DNA of 64,000 nucleotides from Gammaproteobacteria bacterium (GCA_015490795.1 WFXD01000004.1:18284-82283), one strand, 5' to 3'. Shown: positions 36,300 to 49,353, numbered from the stretch's first letter. Notes: a model not told the origin generated them from the letters alone. Translations and numbers: made by a program.

Positions 36300-37385
36300 A
36301 TGCTGCTCTACCTTGCAGACTATCTGACCCAGTACCACAGTGGCTTCAATGTCTTTCAATACCTGACCCTGCGCGCCATCCTGGGGGTGCTGACGGCGCT
36401 GATCATCTCCTTTGTTGTCGGCCCGATCATGATACGCCGCCTGAGTTTTCACCAGATCGGGCAGACCGTCCGGGATGACGGGCCGGAGAGCCACTTTGCC
36501 AAGGCCGGCACCCCGACCATGGGTGGTGCCCTGCTGCTGGTGGCGGTGGTGGTGAGCACCCTGCTCTGGTCGGATCTGACCAACCGCTATGTCTGGGTGC
36601 TGGTGATTGTGACGCTGCTGTTTGGCGCCATCGGCTTCGTGGATGACTACAAAAAGATTGCGCTGAAGGACTCGGTAGGGCTGTCTGCCCGGAAAAAGTA
36701 TCTGTGGCAGTCGGTTGTCGGGTTTGGTGCCGTCTGCTTCCTCTATGCGACCGCCTCGCTCCCCGCTGAGACCCAGCTCATCATCCCCTTCTATAAAGAT
36801 ATCATCGTGGATCTCGGCTTCTTCGGATTTGTGGTGCTGGGCTATTTTGTCATCGTGGGCACCAGCAATGCGGTCAACCTTACCGATGGGCTGGATGGAC
36901 TGGCCATTATGCCCACCGTGCTGGTGTCGGGTGCCCTGGGGATCTTTGTCTACATCTCCGGCAATATCTCCTTCTCCAACTATCTGATGGTGCCCTACCT
37001 GCCGGGCGTGGGCGAGGCGGTGGTCTTCTGTGGCGCCCTGGTGGGGGCGGGATTGGGCTTTTTGTGGTTCAACGCCTACCCGGCCCAGGTCTTCATGGGT
37101 GATATCGGCGCGCTTGCGCTGGGGGCGGCGCTGGGGCTGCTGGCGGTCATCGTGCGCCAGGAGCTGGTGCTGTTGATCATGGGGGGGGTCTTTGTGGTGG
37201 AGACAGTATCCGTCATCCTGCAGGTGGCCTCCTTCAAACTGACCGGGCGGCGCATCTTCCGCATGGCGCCGCTGCACCACCACTATGAGCTGAAGGGGTG
37301 GCCGGAGCCGCGCATTATTGTGCGTTTCTGGATCATCACCGTCATCCTGGTTTTGATCGGGCTTGCCAGCCTGAAGATCCGTTGA
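36300..37385 (+). CDS. mraY: Phospho-MurNAc-pentapeptide transferase MraY
   Basis: The 361-residue polytopic enzyme transfers phospho-MurNAc-pentapeptide to undecaprenyl phosphate to form lipid I. Family motifs: an [10 protein letters not shown] loop near 60, [19 protein letters not shown], and [14 protein letters not shown]. An ATG at 36288 would add four residues inside murF; ATG 36300 matches homologues, one base after the murF stop. Confidence 0.97.
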   Translation: MLLYLADYLTQYHSGFNVFQYLTLRAILGVLTALIISFVVGPIMIRRLSFHQIGQTVRDDGPESHFAKAGTPTMGGALLLVAVVVSTLLWSDLTNRYVWVLVIVTLLFGAIGFVDDYKKIALKDSVGLSARKKYLWQSVVGFGAVCFLYATASLPAETQLIIPFYKDIIVDLGFFGFVVLGYFVIVGTSNAVNLTDGLDGLAIMPTVLVSGALGIFVYISGNISFSNYLMVPYLPGVGEAVVFCGALVGAGLGFLWFNAYPAQVFMGDIGALALGAALGLLAVIVRQELVLLIMGGVFVVETVSVILQVASFKLTGRRIFRMAPLHHHYELKGWPEPRIIVRFWIITVILVLIGLASLKIR

Positions 37386-37419
37386 TTCTGCAGAGGCAAA
37401 CTGTGGGGCATAGATTGAT

Positions 37420-38808
37420 ATGAACAGTGCAGCGATAGAGATGACAGAGCAGAAATTGCAGGCGGGAACAGCGCCCCTCCGGACCCTGATCGTGGGGCTG
37501 GGGCTGACCGGACTCTCCTGTGCGCGCTATCTGCAGGCGCGCAACGTGCCTGTGGTGATCATAGACAGCCGACGCCACCCGCCCGGCCTGGCGATGCTGC
37601 GGGAGCAGATGTTTGGGGTGTCAGTGGTGACTGGCGGCTTTGATCCGCGCGTCTTTGCCTCGGCCGAGCGGGTAGTCGTCAGTCCGGGCATATCCATCCA
37701 GGAGCCGCAGATCCGGGCGGCGCGTGAACGCGGGGTCGAGGTTGTTGGCGATATCGAGCTGTTCGCCCGCGAGGTGAAGGCGCCCGTGGCGGCCATCACC
37801 GGCTCAAACGGTAAAAGCACCGTGACCACGCTGCTGGGCGAGATGGCGCGCCGCGCCGGAAGCGAAGTGGCCGTGGGGGGCAATATCGGGCTGCCGGTTC
37901 TGGATCTGCTCTCAGAGAGGGTTGAACTCTATCTGCTGGAGCTCTCCAGCTTTCAACTGGAGACCACACAATCGCTGAAGCCCAGGGTTGCCGCGGTGCT
38001 GAACCTCTCTGCGGATCACCTCGACCGCTATGACGGGATCGAGGCCTATGCCGAGGCCAAGCGCGCCATCTACAACGGGGCGCAGATCCGGCTCTTCAAT
38101 CTGGATGACCCCAGGGTGATGGCAATGCGCGGCCAACCACAGGCGGAGGACCTCTTTTTCACATTGCAGGGCACGGACAGCCCCCATCTGTTTGGGGTGA
38201 ATGAGCAGGGCGGCGAGCCGTGGCTATGCCGTGGCCAGCAGGCGCTGCTGCCGGTCTCGGCGCTACAGCTGCCGGGTCGGCATAATCGGGCCAATGCGCT
38301 GGCGGCGCTGGCGCTGGGCGTTGCGCTGGAGCTGCCGATGCCGGCCATGCTGGATACCCTGCGTGACTTTGGTGGGCTGCCCCACCGGACCCAGTTTATT
38401 GCAGAGCATGCCGGCGTGCGCTGGTACAACGACTCCAAGGCCACCAATGTGGGGGCCTGCGTAGCGGCGCTGGAGGGGATGGCGGATGATGTCGGCTGCA
38501 TCGTGCTCATCGCCGGTGGTGAGAGCAAGGATGCCGATTTCTCGGAGCTGGCTGCCGTGGTGGAGCGCACCGTGCGCGCCGTGGTGCTGATCGGCCGGGA
38601 TGCGGCGCTGATTGAAGATGCGCTGGCGGGTGTCGTGCCGGTGGCCCGGGCGGCGGATATGGATGCGGCTGTTGCGCGGGCAGATGAGCTGGCCAGGCCG
38701 GGTGATGCGGTACTGCTCTCCCCCGCCTGTGCCAGCTTCGATATGTTTCAGAACTTTGGGCAGCGGGGTGTGGCCTTCTCTGATGCGGTGCGGAGATTGA
38801 CGGCATGA
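37420..38808 (+). CDS. murD: UDP-MurNAc-L-Ala: D-glutamate ligase MurD
   Basis: The 462-residue ligase has an N-terminal Rossmann domain (TLIVGLGLTGLSCAR), the P-loop ITGSNGKSTV, ELSSFQLE, YNDSKATN, and a C-terminal SPACASFDMFQNF. Adds D-Glu to the stem peptide. There is a 34-bp gap from mraY, the largest in this part of the cluster; the stop overlaps ftsW by four bases. Confidence 0.97.
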   Translation: MNSAAIEMTEQKLQAGTAPLRTLIVGLGLTGLSCARYLQARNVPVVIIDSRRHPPGLAMLREQMFGVSVVTGGFDPRVFASAERVVVSPGISIQEPQIRAARERGVEVVGDIELFAREVKAPVAAITGSNGKSTVTTLLGEMARRAGSEVAVGGNIGLPVLDLLSERVELYLLELSSFQLETTQSLKPRVAAVLNLSADHLDRYDGIEAYAEAKRAIYNGAQIRLFNLDDPRVMAMRGQPQAEDLFFTLQGTDSPHLFGVNEQGGEPWLCRGQQALLPVSALQLPGRHNRANALAALALGVALELPMPAMLDTLRDFGGLPHRTQFIAEHAGVRWYNDSKATNVGACVAALEGMADDVGCIVLIAGGESKDADFSELAAVVERTVRAVVLIGRDAALIEDALAGVVPVARAADMDAAVARADELARPGDAVLLSPACASFDMFQNFGQRGVAFSDAVRRLTA

Positions 38809-40001
38809 GTATGCCGCTCTCCTCCCAGGCCACAGCGGGCGCCTCTTCGCCTGCACTGCCGGAGCTGGACTACTGGCTGATTGGCGCAGCCGTGGCACTG
38901 CTGGGGTTTGGAGTGATTATGGTGGCCTCCGCCTCGCTGCATGAGGGGGGGCAGATGGAACCCCCGAACCCCTTCTATCACCTTATCCGTCACGGCATTG
39001 CCGTTGCCCTGGGTCTGGCTGCTGCGCTGCTGGTCTCACAGATCCCCACCAGGTGGTGGGAGCAGTCCGGCACAGCGCTCTACTTTATCGGCCTGCTGCT
39101 GCTGGTGCTGGTGCTGATCCCCGGGGTTGGGCGCGAGGCCAATGGCGCCGTCCGCTGGATTCCAATCGGCGCCTTCAACCTCCAGGGTTCCGAGTTTATG
39201 AAGCTCTTTCTGGTGGTCTATATCGCGGGCTATCTGGTGCGCCGCCAGCTTGAGGTGGCGCATAGTTTTTGGGGCTTTTTCAAACCGATGCTGCTGCTGA
39301 TCGTGGCGGCGGCGCTGATCATGCTGCAACCGGATTTCGGCACCACAGCGGTGCTGCTGGCCACGGCGCTGGGGATGCTCTTTCTGGGGGGGGTCGCGCT
39401 CTGGCAGTTTGCGCTGCTGCTGCTCTCGACGGGGGCGGTTCTGGTGGGGCTGGTGCTCTCGTCAGAGTACCGGCTGGGGCGCATCACCGGCTTTCTCGAC
39501 CCCTGGGCAGATGCCTATGGCAGCGGCTATCAGCTGGCTCAGGCGCTGATCGCCTTTGGCCGGGGCGAGTGGTTCGGGGTCGGGCTGGGCAACGGCATCC
39601 AAAAACAGTTCTACCTGCCAGAGGCGCATACCGATTTTCTGATGGCGGTGATTGGTGAGGAGTTTGGCCTGCTGGGAACCCTGATGGTGATTGCCCTGTT
39701 CAGCCTGATTGTCTGGCGCGCCTTTCGGATTGGTGCGGCGGCCGAGGCGATAGAGCGCCGCTTTTGCGCCTATGTGGCCTATGGTTTTGGGCTCTGGATC
39801 GGTATGCAGGCCTTTGTCAATATCGGCGTCAATGTGGGTCTGTTGCCCACCAAAGGCCTGACGCTGCCGCTGATGAGCTACGGTGGCAACAGCATTATCG
39901 TCGCCTGCATCGTGATCGGGATGCTGGTGCGAATCGGCTATGAGACACAGCGGGATGCCCCGGCATATAAACTGGAGCAGGTGAAATGGGCCGGCGCGTG
40001 A
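38805..40001 (+). CDS. ftsW: Septal peptidoglycan glycosyltransferase FtsW
   Basis: The 398-residue SEDS protein has about ten TM segments, with ANGAVRWIPIGAFNLQGSEFMKL, FLDPWADAYGSGYQ, a conserved HTDFLMAVIGEEFG loop and a final LPTKGLTLPLMSYGG. It polymerises lipid II with FtsI. Overlaps murD by four bases and murG by 16. Confidence 0.97.
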   Translation: MSMPLSSQATAGASSPALPELDYWLIGAAVALLGFGVIMVASASLHEGGQMEPPNPFYHLIRHGIAVALGLAAALLVSQIPTRWWEQSGTALYFIGLLLLVLVLIPGVGREANGAVRWIPIGAFNLQGSEFMKLFLVVYIAGYLVRRQLEVAHSFWGFFKPMLLLIVAAALIMLQPDFGTTAVLLATALGMLFLGGVALWQFALLLLSTGAVLVGLVLSSEYRLGRITGFLDPWADAYGSGYQLAQALIAFGRGEWFGVGLGNGIQKQFYLPEAHTDFLMAVIGEEFGLLGTLMVIALFSLIVWRAFRIGAAAEAIERRFCAYVAYGFGLWIGMQAFVNIGVNVGLLPTKGLTLPLMSYGGNSIIVACIVIGMLVRIGYETQRDAPAYKLEQVKWAGA

Positions 40002-41065
40002 TGATTATGGCAGGCGGAACCGGTGGCCATGTCTTCCCCGCGCTGGCGGTGGCGGAGGAGCTGCGCGCCCGTGGCGTGGAGCTGTTCTGGTTGGGAACCC
40101 CTGACAGCTTTGAGTCACGGCTGGTGCCGGAGGCCGGTATTTCGCTGGAGCGGATTGATGTGCAGGGTCTGCGCGGCACTGGATTGCGCCGCTGGCTGGT
40201 GGCGCCGTTCAAACTGGGTGGCGCCATGGTGCAGGCGCTGATGGTGCTGAGACGCAGACGGCCCGGCGTGGTGCTGGGGATGGGTGGTTTTGTCTCTGGC
40301 CCAGGTGGCGTGGTGGCGCGCTTGATGGGGATTCCACTGGTGATCCATGAGCAGAATGCGATCCCCGGCATGACCAACCAGTGGCTGTCGCGTATCGCCA
40401 GCCGGGTGCTGGAGGCGTTCCCCGGCAGCTTTGGGGCAGCGCGGCAGGCGCAGCTGGTGGGCAACCCGGTGCGTGCCGGGATTGCGGCACTGCCGGCCCC
40501 GGCCGAGCGCATGGCCGGTCGGGAGGGTGCGTTGCGGCTGCTGGTGCTGGGTGGCTCTCTGGGTGCCCAGGTTTTGAATGAGCGTGTGCCGGAGGCGTTG
40601 GCAAAGATGGTCCCGGATAGACATCCGCAGGTGCGGCATCAGGCCGGTCGGGGCAAGGATGAGGCGGCACGGGCGGCCTATGCCGCGGCCGGGGTGGAGG
40701 CCAGTGTGCAGCCCTTTGTGGCAGATATGGCGGAGGCCTACGGCTGGGCCGACCTGGTGCTCTGCCGCGCCGGTGCGCTGACGGTCTCCGAGCTGGCGGC
40801 CGCCGGTGTGGCCGCGCTGCTGGTCCCTTTTCCGCATGCAGTGGATGACCATCAGACCCGCAATGCCGCCTTTCTGTGTGACCGGGGTGCGGCAAGGCTG
40901 TTGCCGCAGAGTGAGTTGAGCGTGGACAGCCTGTCGGCCTGCCTGGGCGAGCTGCTGAGTGATCGTGCGCAACTGCAACGCATGGCCGAACAGGCGCGTG
41001 CGCTGGCACAGCCGGAGTCGGCACAGCGAGTGGCTGATATCTGTGAGGAGATGAGCAACCGATGA
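39986..41065 (+). CDS. murG: Lipid II-forming GlcNAc transferase MurG
   Basis: The 359-residue GT28 enzyme adds GlcNAc to lipid I at the inner face of the membrane. Seen: the N-terminal [49 protein letters not shown], and [16 protein letters not shown]. The start lies 16 bp inside ftsW. Confidence 0.97.
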   Translation: MGRRVMIMAGGTGGHVFPALAVAEELRARGVELFWLGTPDSFESRLVPEAGISLERIDVQGLRGTGLRRWLVAPFKLGGAMVQALMVLRRRRPGVVLGMGGFVSGPGGVVARLMGIPLVIHEQNAIPGMTNQWLSRIASRVLEAFPGSFGAARQAQLVGNPVRAGIAALPAPAERMAGREGALRLLVLGGSLGAQVLNERVPEALAKMVPDRHPQVRHQAGRGKDEAARAAYAAAGVEASVQPFVADMAEAYGWADLVLCRAGALTVSELAAAGVAALLVPFPHAVDDHQTRNAAFLCDRGAARLLPQSELSVDSLSACLGELLSDRAQLQRMAEQARALAQPESAQRVADICEEMSNR

Positions 41066-42507
41066 ATATGCCAGGCAGCAACCTCAGTCGGCGGCCGGCC
41101 GAAGTGATGGGCCGGGTAAAGCGTATCCACTTTGTCGGTATTGGCGGGGTGGGCATGAGCGGCATTGCCGAGGTACTGTTGAATCTGGATTTTCAGGTGA
41201 CCGGCTCCGATGTGCGTGAGGGGCCGGCCACCCGGCGGCTGGCGGAGCTGGGAGCCAGTATCATGATCGGCCACCGCTCCAGGAATGTGGTCGGTTGTGA
41301 CGTGGTGGTGATCTCCAGTGCGGTGAAAGAGGACAACCCGGAGGTGGCTGCAGCGCGGGTGCAGCAGATCCCGGTGGTGCCGCGTGCCGAGATGCTGGCT
41401 GAACTGATGCGCTTCCGCTTCGGCATTGCTGTGGCGGGGACACACGGCAAGACCACCACCACCAGCCTGGTCTCCAGCCTGCTGGCGGAGGGGGGGCTGG
41501 ACCCCACCTTTGTCATCGGCGGCCGACTCAACAGCGCCGGCAGCAATGCCCGTCTGGGAGAGAGTGACTACCTGGTGGCCGAGGCGGATGAGAGCGATGC
41601 CTCATTCCTCTACCTGCAACCGATGCTGGCGGTGGTGACCAATGTCGATGCCGACCACATGACCACCTACGGCGGAGATTTCAGCCGCCTGCGCAGCACC
41701 TTTGTTGAATTTCTGCACCACCTCCCCTTCTATGGGCTGGCGGTGCTCTGTATTGATGATCTGGAGGTGCGGGGGCTGCTGTCGGAGATCTCCCGCCCTG
41801 TCTGCACCTACGGCACAGTGGCCGAGGCCGATGTGCGCGCCAGTGATATCCGGCAGGATGGGGTGAAAACCTGTTTCAAGGTGCATCAGGCGGGCTATCC
41901 GCTGCTGGATGTCACCCTGAACATGCCGGGTCGGCACAATATGTTGAATGCGCTGGCGGCGATCACGGTGGCGCGGGAGCTGAAGGTTGACGATGCCGCT
42001 ATCCAGCGGGGGTTGCTGGAGTTTCAGGGTATCGGGCGCCGTTTTCAGGTGATGGGCGAGTGCCGGACGGCAGCCGGGCAGGTGATGCTGGTCGATGACT
42101 ATGCCCACCACCCCAAAGAGATCGAGGCCACTATGGATGCGGTACGGGCTGGCTGGCCGGAGCGGCGGCTGGTGATTGCATTTCAGCCCCACCGCTACAC
42201 CCGCACCCAGGAGCAGTTTGAGGATTTCGTGCAGGTGCTTTCACGCGCCGATGTGCTGCTGCTGGGCGAGGTCTATGCGGCAGGCGAAGAGCCCATCGCA
42301 GGTGCGGATACGCGTGCGCTGATCCGGGCGTTGCGGGTGCGCGGCCAGGTGGAGCCGGTCTTTGTCGACCCGATTGGCGAGCTGGTCACGGTCTTGCCGG
42401 GGGTGCTGCGGGATGGGGATATCGTACTCACCCTGGGTGCCGGGGATATCGGTGGGGTGGCTGCCCGGCTGGTGGCCGGGATAGCGCCGGCAGGAGGGGA
42501 TCAGTGA
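41062..42507 (+). CDS. murC: UDP-MurNAc: L-alanine ligase MurC
   Basis: The 481-residue ligase has [18 protein letters not shown], the P-loop [42 protein letters not shown] and a C-terminal LGAGDIG. It starts the stem peptide by adding L-Ala. It overlaps murG by four bases and its TGA overlaps the GTG of the small ORF that follows. Confidence 0.97.
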   Translation: MNMPGSNLSRRPAEVMGRVKRIHFVGIGGVGMSGIAEVLLNLDFQVTGSDVREGPATRRLAELGASIMIGHRSRNVVGCDVVVISSAVKEDNPEVAAARVQQIPVVPRAEMLAELMRFRFGIAVAGTHGKTTTTSLVSSLLAEGGLDPTFVIGGRLNSAGSNARLGESDYLVAEADESDASFLYLQPMLAVVTNVDADHMTTYGGDFSRLRSTFVEFLHHLPFYGLAVLCIDDLEVRGLLSEISRPVCTYGTVAEADVRASDIRQDGVKTCFKVHQAGYPLLDVTLNMPGRHNMLNALAAITVARELKVDDAAIQRGLLEFQGIGRRFQVMGECRTAAGQVMLVDDYAHHPKEIEATMDAVRAGWPERRLVIAFQPHRYTRTQEQFEDFVQVLSRADVLLLGEVYAAGEEPIAGADTRALIRALRVRGQVEPVFVDPIGELVTVLPGVLRDGDIVLTLGAGDIGGVAARLVAGIAPAGGDQ

Positions 42508-42664
42508 GCCAGTTCAGCCTGCGTCATCTGCACATGGGATGCGGTGAGCCGCTTGTGGCCTCCTGGCCGGCACCCGGTAAAGCCCGCTCCAAAGCGGGGC
42601 CGACAAAACCACTTGCCGGCGGCATCAAGCAACCTGTTCAGAAACAGAAGGGTAGAGGGGTCTA

Positions 42665-42665
<1 letters not shown>
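42504..42665 (+). CDS. Small ORF of 53 codons fitted between murC and murB
   Basis: GTG 42504 overlaps the murC stop (GTGA) and is preceded by AGGAGG (42492-42497) at six bases. The frame ends at TAG 42663-42665, which shares its last base with the murB GTG. The product starts [18 protein letters not shown], is Pro/Gly/Lys-rich, has nine Lys/Arg and one acidic residue, and no TM helix or recognised domain. The frame differs from murB, so it is not an extension of it. A CCCGCT/AGCGGG hairpin (42583-42598) lies in the ORF. It may encode a small protein or be a translated spacer that couples murC to murB. Confidence 0.55.
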
Positions 42666-44457
<1,792 letters not shown>

Positions 44458-44459
44458 AG

Positions 44460-45245
44460 ATGCAATCAAAGCGTTCAAGTGCAGCGGCAAAAAGCAGGGC
44501 GCCATCCCGGGCCTCTACCCTGCGCTGGTCTCTGGCGCTGCTGCTGTTCGGTGCAATGGGCGGTGGCGGCATGTTGCTCGCTGAGCGGTTGCAGGACCCA
44601 CAGGCCTTCCCGCTGAAGGTGGTGCAGATCAAGGGTGATTTCAGGTATCTGGACCGCCAAAAACTGGAACGGGCAATGGAGGAGCAGGTGCGGGGAGGCT
44701 TTTTTACCCTGGATGTGGAGCAGCTGCATGCTGAGCTGTTGGCGATGCCCTGGGTGGCGGGGGTGGCGTTGCGCCGGGTCTGGCCGGATACCCTGCTGAT
44801 CACGGTAAAGGAGCAGCTGCCGCTGGCGCGTTGGGGCAGACAGCAACTGGTGACGATGCAGGGCGAGCTGTTCCAGCCGGCAGAGGGTGAGATTCCAGCC
44901 GGGCTGCCGCAGCTTGAGGGGCCAGAGGGCACCGAGCGCGAGATGGCCTCACGCTACCGCGTCATGCAGACCTATTTTGATCAGATTGGATTGCAGATTG
45001 CCAGGGTTCAGCAGGATCTGCGCAACGCCTGGGTGGTTGAGTTTACAGACGGCAGCGCCATCAGGCTGGGCAACCGGCAGGTTGACGAGCGGCTGGGGCG
45101 TTTTATCCGCCTCTACCCCCGTCTCAAGGCAGCCGGGCAGGGCAGGCCAAAGCAGGTCGACCTGCGCTACACCAACGGGTTTGTGGTGCATTGGGAGCTG
45201 GATGAGGTGAATGGAGCAGACGGCCTTGTGGCCAACCAAACGTAA
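44460..45245 (+). CDS. ftsQ: Cell division protein FtsQ
   Basis: The 261-residue protein has a basic cytosolic N-terminus, one TM helix (about 25-45), a POTRA domain (VVQIKGDFRYLDRQKLERAM, then VEQLHAELLAMPWVAGVALRRVWPDTL) and a beta domain ending VDLRYTNGFVVHW. It recruits FtsB/FtsL to the ring. The frame is open from GTG 44430 inside ddl, but ATG 44460 lies two bases after the ddl stop and is preferred. Confidence 0.94.
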   Translation: MQSKRSSAAAKSRAPSRASTLRWSLALLLFGAMGGGGMLLAERLQDPQAFPLKVVQIKGDFRYLDRQKLERAMEEQVRGGFFTLDVEQLHAELLAMPWVAGVALRRVWPDTLLITVKEQLPLARWGRQQLVTMQGELFQPAEGEIPAGLPQLEGPEGTEREMASRYRVMQTYFDQIGLQIARVQQDLRNAWVVEFTDGSAIRLGNRQVDERLGRFIRLYPRLKAAGQGRPKQVDLRYTNGFVVHWELDEVNGADGLVANQT

Positions 45246-45258
45246 TGGGCAGGGGTAG

Positions 45259-46494
45259 ATGACTAAGAAAAGTGAAATGAATCTCATTGTCGGGCTGGAT
45301 ATTGGCACCTCCAAGGTGGTGGCCATTGTCGGGGAGATCAAGCCGGATAACGAGATTGAGATTATCGGTATCGGATCACACCCCTCCCGTGGTCTGAAGA
45401 AGGGGGTGGTGGTCAATATCGAATCGACGGTTCAGTCGATGCAGCGGGCCGTTGAAGAGGCCGAGCTGATGGCCGGCTGCGAGATCCAGTCGGTCTATGC
45501 CGGGATTGCCGGCAGCCATATTCGCAGCCTGAACTCTCAGGGTGTGGTCGGCATCAAGGATCAGGAGGTGACCCACAGTGATCTGGATCGGGTGATCGAC
45601 GCGGCGCGGGCGGTGGCGATCCCGGCGGATCAGAAGATCCTGCACATCCTGCCCCAGGAGTTTGTGATCGATGATCAGGATGGCATCCGCGAGCCGATCG
45701 GGATGTCAGGGGTCAGGCTGGAGGCGCGGGTGCACATGGTGACCGGGGCGGTGAGTGCGGCACAGAATATCGTCAAGTGCGTACGCCGCTGCGGGCTGGA
45801 GGTGGATGATCTGATCCTGGAGCAGCTCAGTTCGGCCAACGCGGTGTTGAGCGAGGATGAGAAAGAGCTGGGGGTCTGTCTGGTGGATATCGGCGGCGGC
45901 ACCACCGATATTGCGATCTTTACCGAAGGGGCGATCCGCCACACGGCGGTGATCCCGATAGCGGGTGATCAGGTGACAAATGATATTGCAGTGGCGCTGC
46001 GTACCCCGACCCAGCATGCGGAGGATATCAAGATCAAGTACGCCTGTGCGCTGACCCAGCTGGCCTCCGATAACGAAACGATCGAGGTGCCCAGCATCGG
46101 CAACAGGCCGGCGCGACGGCTCTCGCGTCAAACGCTGGCAGAGGTGGTAGAGCCACGTTACGAGGAGCTGCTGGTGCTGATCCAGGCCGAGCTGCGGCGC
46201 AGCGGGTTCGAGAATCTGATTGCCGGTGGTGTGGTGCTGACCGGCGGCAGCTCCAAGATGGAGGGGTTGATCGAGCTGGCGGAGGAGGTGTTTCACATGC
46301 CGGTGCGGCTGGGTGTGCCGCAGTATGTCACCGGGTTGGCGGATGTGGTGCGGAATCCGATCTATGCCACGGGTGTGGGGCTGCTGCTGTTTGGGCGGAA
46401 CCATCATGCCAAAGGGGGGATGGAGCTGTCACGCAGTGGCAGTGTGAAGTCGGTATGGGCGCGAATGAAGAGCTGGTTTCAGGGCAATTTTTAA
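45259..46494 (+). CDS. ftsA: Cell division protein FtsA
   Basis: The 411-residue actin-like protein tethers FtsZ to the membrane. Visible: LIVGLDIGTSKVVAIVGE, an SHIRSLNSQG element of the 1C domain, DIGGGTTDIAIF, GGVVLTGGSSKMEGL, and a C-terminal amphipathic helix (SVKSVWARMKSWFQGNF). Starts 13 bp after ftsQ. Confidence 0.97.
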   Translation: MTKKSEMNLIVGLDIGTSKVVAIVGEIKPDNEIEIIGIGSHPSRGLKKGVVVNIESTVQSMQRAVEEAELMAGCEIQSVYAGIAGSHIRSLNSQGVVGIKDQEVTHSDLDRVIDAARAVAIPADQKILHILPQEFVIDDQDGIREPIGMSGVRLEARVHMVTGAVSAAQNIVKCVRRCGLEVDDLILEQLSSANAVLSEDEKELGVCLVDIGGGTTDIAIFTEGAIRHTAVIPIAGDQVTNDIAVALRTPTQHAEDIKIKYACALTQLASDNETIEVPSIGNRPARRLSRQTLAEVVEPRYEELLVLIQAELRRSGFENLIAGGVVLTGGSSKMEGLIELAEEVFHMPVRLGVPQYVTGLADVVRNPIYATGVGLLLFGRNHHAKGGMELSRSGSVKSVWARMKSWFQGNF

Positions 46495-46557
46495 CGTCTG
46501 ACAAAAAGTCTGTTTTTTAACGAATTACAATATACCAAGTGTTGAGGAGATAGGGTT

Positions 46558-47742
46558 ATGTTTGAATTGATGGATGCATATAGCCAGAATGCGGTAATCA
46601 AGGTAGTCGGCGTGGGTGGCGGTGGCGGTAATGCCATCAACCACATGCTGGGGGCCAATATAGAGGGCGTGGATTTTATCTGTGCCAACACAGATGCCCA
46701 GGCGCTGAAGAACAGTGAGGTGCGAACCATACTGCAACTGGGTTCCAACATCACCAAGGGGCTGGGGGCAGGCGCCAACCCGGCGATTGGCCACGAAGCT
46801 GCGCTGGAGGATCGGGACCGGATCCAAGAGGCCCTTGAAGGGGCTGACATGGTGTTTATCACTGCGGGCATGGGTGGTGGCACGGGCACCGGTGCCGCGC
46901 CGATTGTGGCAGAGGTGGCCAAAGAGCTGGGGATTCTCACCGTAGCCGTAGTGACCAAGCCGTTCCGGTTTGAAGGCTCAAAGCGCCAAAAGGTAGCGGT
47001 GGAAGGGATAGAGGCACTGGCCAAAAATGTGGATTCACTGATCACCATCCCCAATGAGAAATTGTTGGCGGTACTGGGCAAAGAGATGTCTCTGCTCAAC
47101 GCCTTCAAGACAGCCAATGATGTGCTGCTGGGTGCGGTGCAGGGTATTGCAGAGCTGATTACCCGTCCCGGTTTGATCAATGTGGATTTTGCCGATGTGC
47201 GCACCGTGATGTCTGAAATGGGTGTGGCGATGATGGGCTCTGGCTCTTCCAGCGGTGAAAACCGCGCCTGTGATGCGGCGGAAGAGGCGATCAACAGCCC
47301 GCTGCTGGAGGATGTCAACCTGTCGGGCGCACGCGGCATCCTGGTGAACATCACGGCAGGCCTGGATCTGTCGATCGGTGAGTTTGAAGAGGTGGGCAAC
47401 ACCATCAAAGAGTTCGCCTGTGACGAGGCCACCGTGGTGGTGGGCACCGTGATCGACCCGGATATGCAGGATGAGATGCGGGTGACGGTGGTCGCCACCG
47501 GACTGGGCGAGGTAGCGGCACAGCGGCAAAAGCCGGTTCAGTCACCTGCTACAGAGCGGGTTGCGGTTAAACTGGTCAATCAGGAAGAGCCTGCCCCGGC
47601 CCCGGTGGATTATGCAGATATGGACAAGCCCACTGTGATACGGAAAGACCCCAAACTGGCCAACTCCTATGCCGAGTCTGCACAGGGCAGTGATATGGAC
47701 TATCTTGATATTCCAGCATTTTTGCGTCGTCAGGCAGACTGA
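46558..47742 (+). CDS. ftsZ: Cell division GTPase FtsZ
   Basis: The 394-residue tubulin homologue forms the Z ring. Seen: [15 protein letters not shown], the signature [14 protein letters not shown] near 105, [11 protein letters not shown], a variable linker (about 320-370), and a C-terminal [14 protein letters not shown] peptide that binds FtsA/ZipA. GAGGAGAT lies just upstream of the ATG. The 63-bp gap after ftsA is AT-rich, with no clear promoter. Confidence 0.98.
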   Translation: MFELMDAYSQNAVIKVVGVGGGGGNAINHMLGANIEGVDFICANTDAQALKNSEVRTILQLGSNITKGLGAGANPAIGHEAALEDRDRIQEALEGADMVFITAGMGGGTGTGAAPIVAEVAKELGILTVAVVTKPFRFEGSKRQKVAVEGIEALAKNVDSLITIPNEKLLAVLGKEMSLLNAFKTANDVLLGAVQGIAELITRPGLINVDFADVRTVMSEMGVAMMGSGSSSGENRACDAAEEAINSPLLEDVNLSGARGILVNITAGLDLSIGEFEEVGNTIKEFACDEATVVVGTVIDPDMQDEMRVTVVATGLGEVAAQRQKPVQSPATERVAVKLVNQEEPAPAPVDYADMDKPTVIRKDPKLANSYAESAQGSDMDYLDIPAFLRRQAD

Positions 47743-47811
47743 TGGAGCAGACAGGTTTAAGAGTGCTGAAACCGAACCGTGAAAGCTGTCACAGAAACTG
47801 TGCATGCTGTT

Positions 47812-47840
47812 TTGTAAGCCGTGTGGCGCTATGGTAGGAT
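47812..47840 (+). promoter_or_regulatory. Probable lpxC promoter
   Basis: TTGTAA (47812-47817) and TAGGAT (47835-47840) with a 17-bp spacer, about 55 bp before lpxC in the 151-bp gap after ftsZ. This would let lpxC be read apart from the dcw transcript. Confidence 0.6.
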
Positions 47841-47893
47841 GCTGCCAAAATTCACGGCTCCCATCTGTAAATGGCAAAAGGTAAAAACCCATA

Positions 47894-48805
47894 ATGATAA
47901 AGCAACGCACGCTTAAAAATGTCATTCGTGCAACGGGTGTTGGGCTACACACAGGAAAAAAAATCTATCTAACGCTACGGCCGGCCGCCGTTGACACAGG
48001 GATCGTCTTTAAACGGGTGGACCTGGCAGAACAGGTTGAGATACGCGCCTGCCCTGAAAATGTAGGGGATACCCAACTCTCCACCTCGCTGGAGAGGGAT
48101 GGGGTAAAAATCTCCACCATTGAACATCTGTTATCGGCCTTTGCCGGCCTGGGCATAGACAATGCCTACGTCGATGTCAGCGCGCCTGAGGTGCCGATCA
48201 TGGATGGCAGCGCCGGGCCATTTGTCTTTCTGATCCAGTCCGCCGGGGTTGAAGAGCAGAAGGCCGCAAAAAAGTTTGTCAGGATCAAACAGCGCGTGGT
48301 GGTGGAAGAGGGCGACAAATGGGCCAGCTTTGAGCCGTTTGATGGCTTCAAGGTCTCCTTCTCCATCGCTTTTGACCACCCCGCCTTTACCGAAAGCACC
48401 CGCTGCGCATCAATAGATTTCTCCTCCACCTCCTTCGTTAAAGAGGTGAGCCGCGCAAGAACCTTTGGTTTTCTGCGTGACATCGAGGCACTGCGCGAGC
48501 GCCAACTGGCGCTGGGTGGTACCCTGGACAACGCCATTGTGGTGGATGACTACCGCATCCTGAATGAAGACGGGCTGCGCTACGATGATGAGTTCGTGAA
48601 GCATAAGATCCTCGATGCCATTGGCGACCTCTACCTGCTGGGGCACAGCCTCATCGGCTCATTCAGCGGCTGCAAATCAGGCCACGCCTTAAATAACCGA
48701 TTACTCCAGACACTGCTGGCGGACAAAAATGCCTGGGAAGAGGTCACCTTCACAGAAGAGGGCAATGTGCCTATCTCCTACATGAAGCCGGTGCATGCAA
48801 CGTAA
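47894..48805 (+). CDS. lpxC: UDP-3-O-acyl-N-acetylglucosamine deacetylase LpxC
   Basis: Committed step of lipid A synthesis; its presence confirms a Gram-negative outer membrane. The 303-residue zinc enzyme has [10 protein letters not shown], zinc-binding [13 protein letters not shown] (first His in IEHL), [11 protein letters not shown], and [17 protein letters not shown] with the other His and Asp ligands. In E. coli the C-terminus controls FtsH turnover; here the tail is short. Confidence 0.97.
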   Translation: MIKQRTLKNVIRATGVGLHTGKKIYLTLRPAAVDTGIVFKRVDLAEQVEIRACPENVGDTQLSTSLERDGVKISTIEHLLSAFAGLGIDNAYVDVSAPEVPIMDGSAGPFVFLIQSAGVEEQKAAKKFVRIKQRVVVEEGDKWASFEPFDGFKVSFSIAFDHPAFTESTRCASIDFSSTSFVKEVSRARTFGFLRDIEALRERQLALGGTLDNAIVVDDYRILNEDGLRYDDEFVKHKILDAIGDLYLLGHSLIGSFSGCKSGHALNNRLLQTLLADKNAWEEVTFTEEGNVPISYMKPVHAT

Positions 48806-48918
48806 AACATAATCCATATCTGCACCGGCTGCGTAACTGAGAACAGCGGCGCAGATTGGTCTCATGGGTTCGCCTATGATTTCCCCAGGAGGCTGCCGGG
48901 CTCAGGGTGGACAGGCCC

Positions 48919-49353
48919 CTAAGCGGCGCCATGTTGGCTAAGTCTTTTCAGGGCAGCGCGCAGCTTGGCATCCTGGATCTCATCCGCAGTGGCTTCAATC
49001 AGTTTTGCATTGTCCTGTGAGAGGCGGCGAACGAGGCGTGTTGAACGCCTTGTGGGTGGGTTGCCAATGAATACCCGCACCTCAATCTTTTGCACCAGTA
49101 CCCCCTTGCCGCGCAGTTTTGCACGGAGATCGCGCGAGAGATAGCGCAAGCGACTGGCCCATGCGGATGAGCCGGTATGGAGGATAAGATGGCTGCGGCG
49201 CTGTTGTGCTGAGAGACAGTGCTGACCCAGCGGCGCAGGCAGCAGGCTGCGGGTTAATGTAAGCAGCTTCTCCTGCGCGCCGAGACAATGGCGCAGCTCC
49301 CTGAGCGCGGAGCCTGAGTGCAGCAGTTGATTGACGGTGCGTGGTTTGGCCAT
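48919..49353 (-). CDS. dciA: DUF721 protein, probable DciA helicase loader
   Basis: The 144-residue protein has the DUF721/DciA-type N-terminal half: NQLLHSGSALRELRHCLG, a basic central sheet (HLILHTGSSAWASRLRYLS) and a helical tail. DciA loads the DnaB helicase in bacteria without DnaC. ATG 49353 matches homologues; the frame extends upstream to 49404. In many gammaproteobacteria this gene lies between lpxC and secA, divergent from an M23 peptidase, as here. Confidence 0.85.
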   Translation of the reverse strand: MAKPRTVNQLLHSGSALRELRHCLGAQEKLLTLTRSLLPAPLGQHCLSAQQRRSHLILHTGSSAWASRLRYLSRDLRAKLRGKGVLVQKIEVRVFIGNPPTRRSTRLVRRLSQDNAKLIEATADEIQDAKLRAALKRLSQHGAA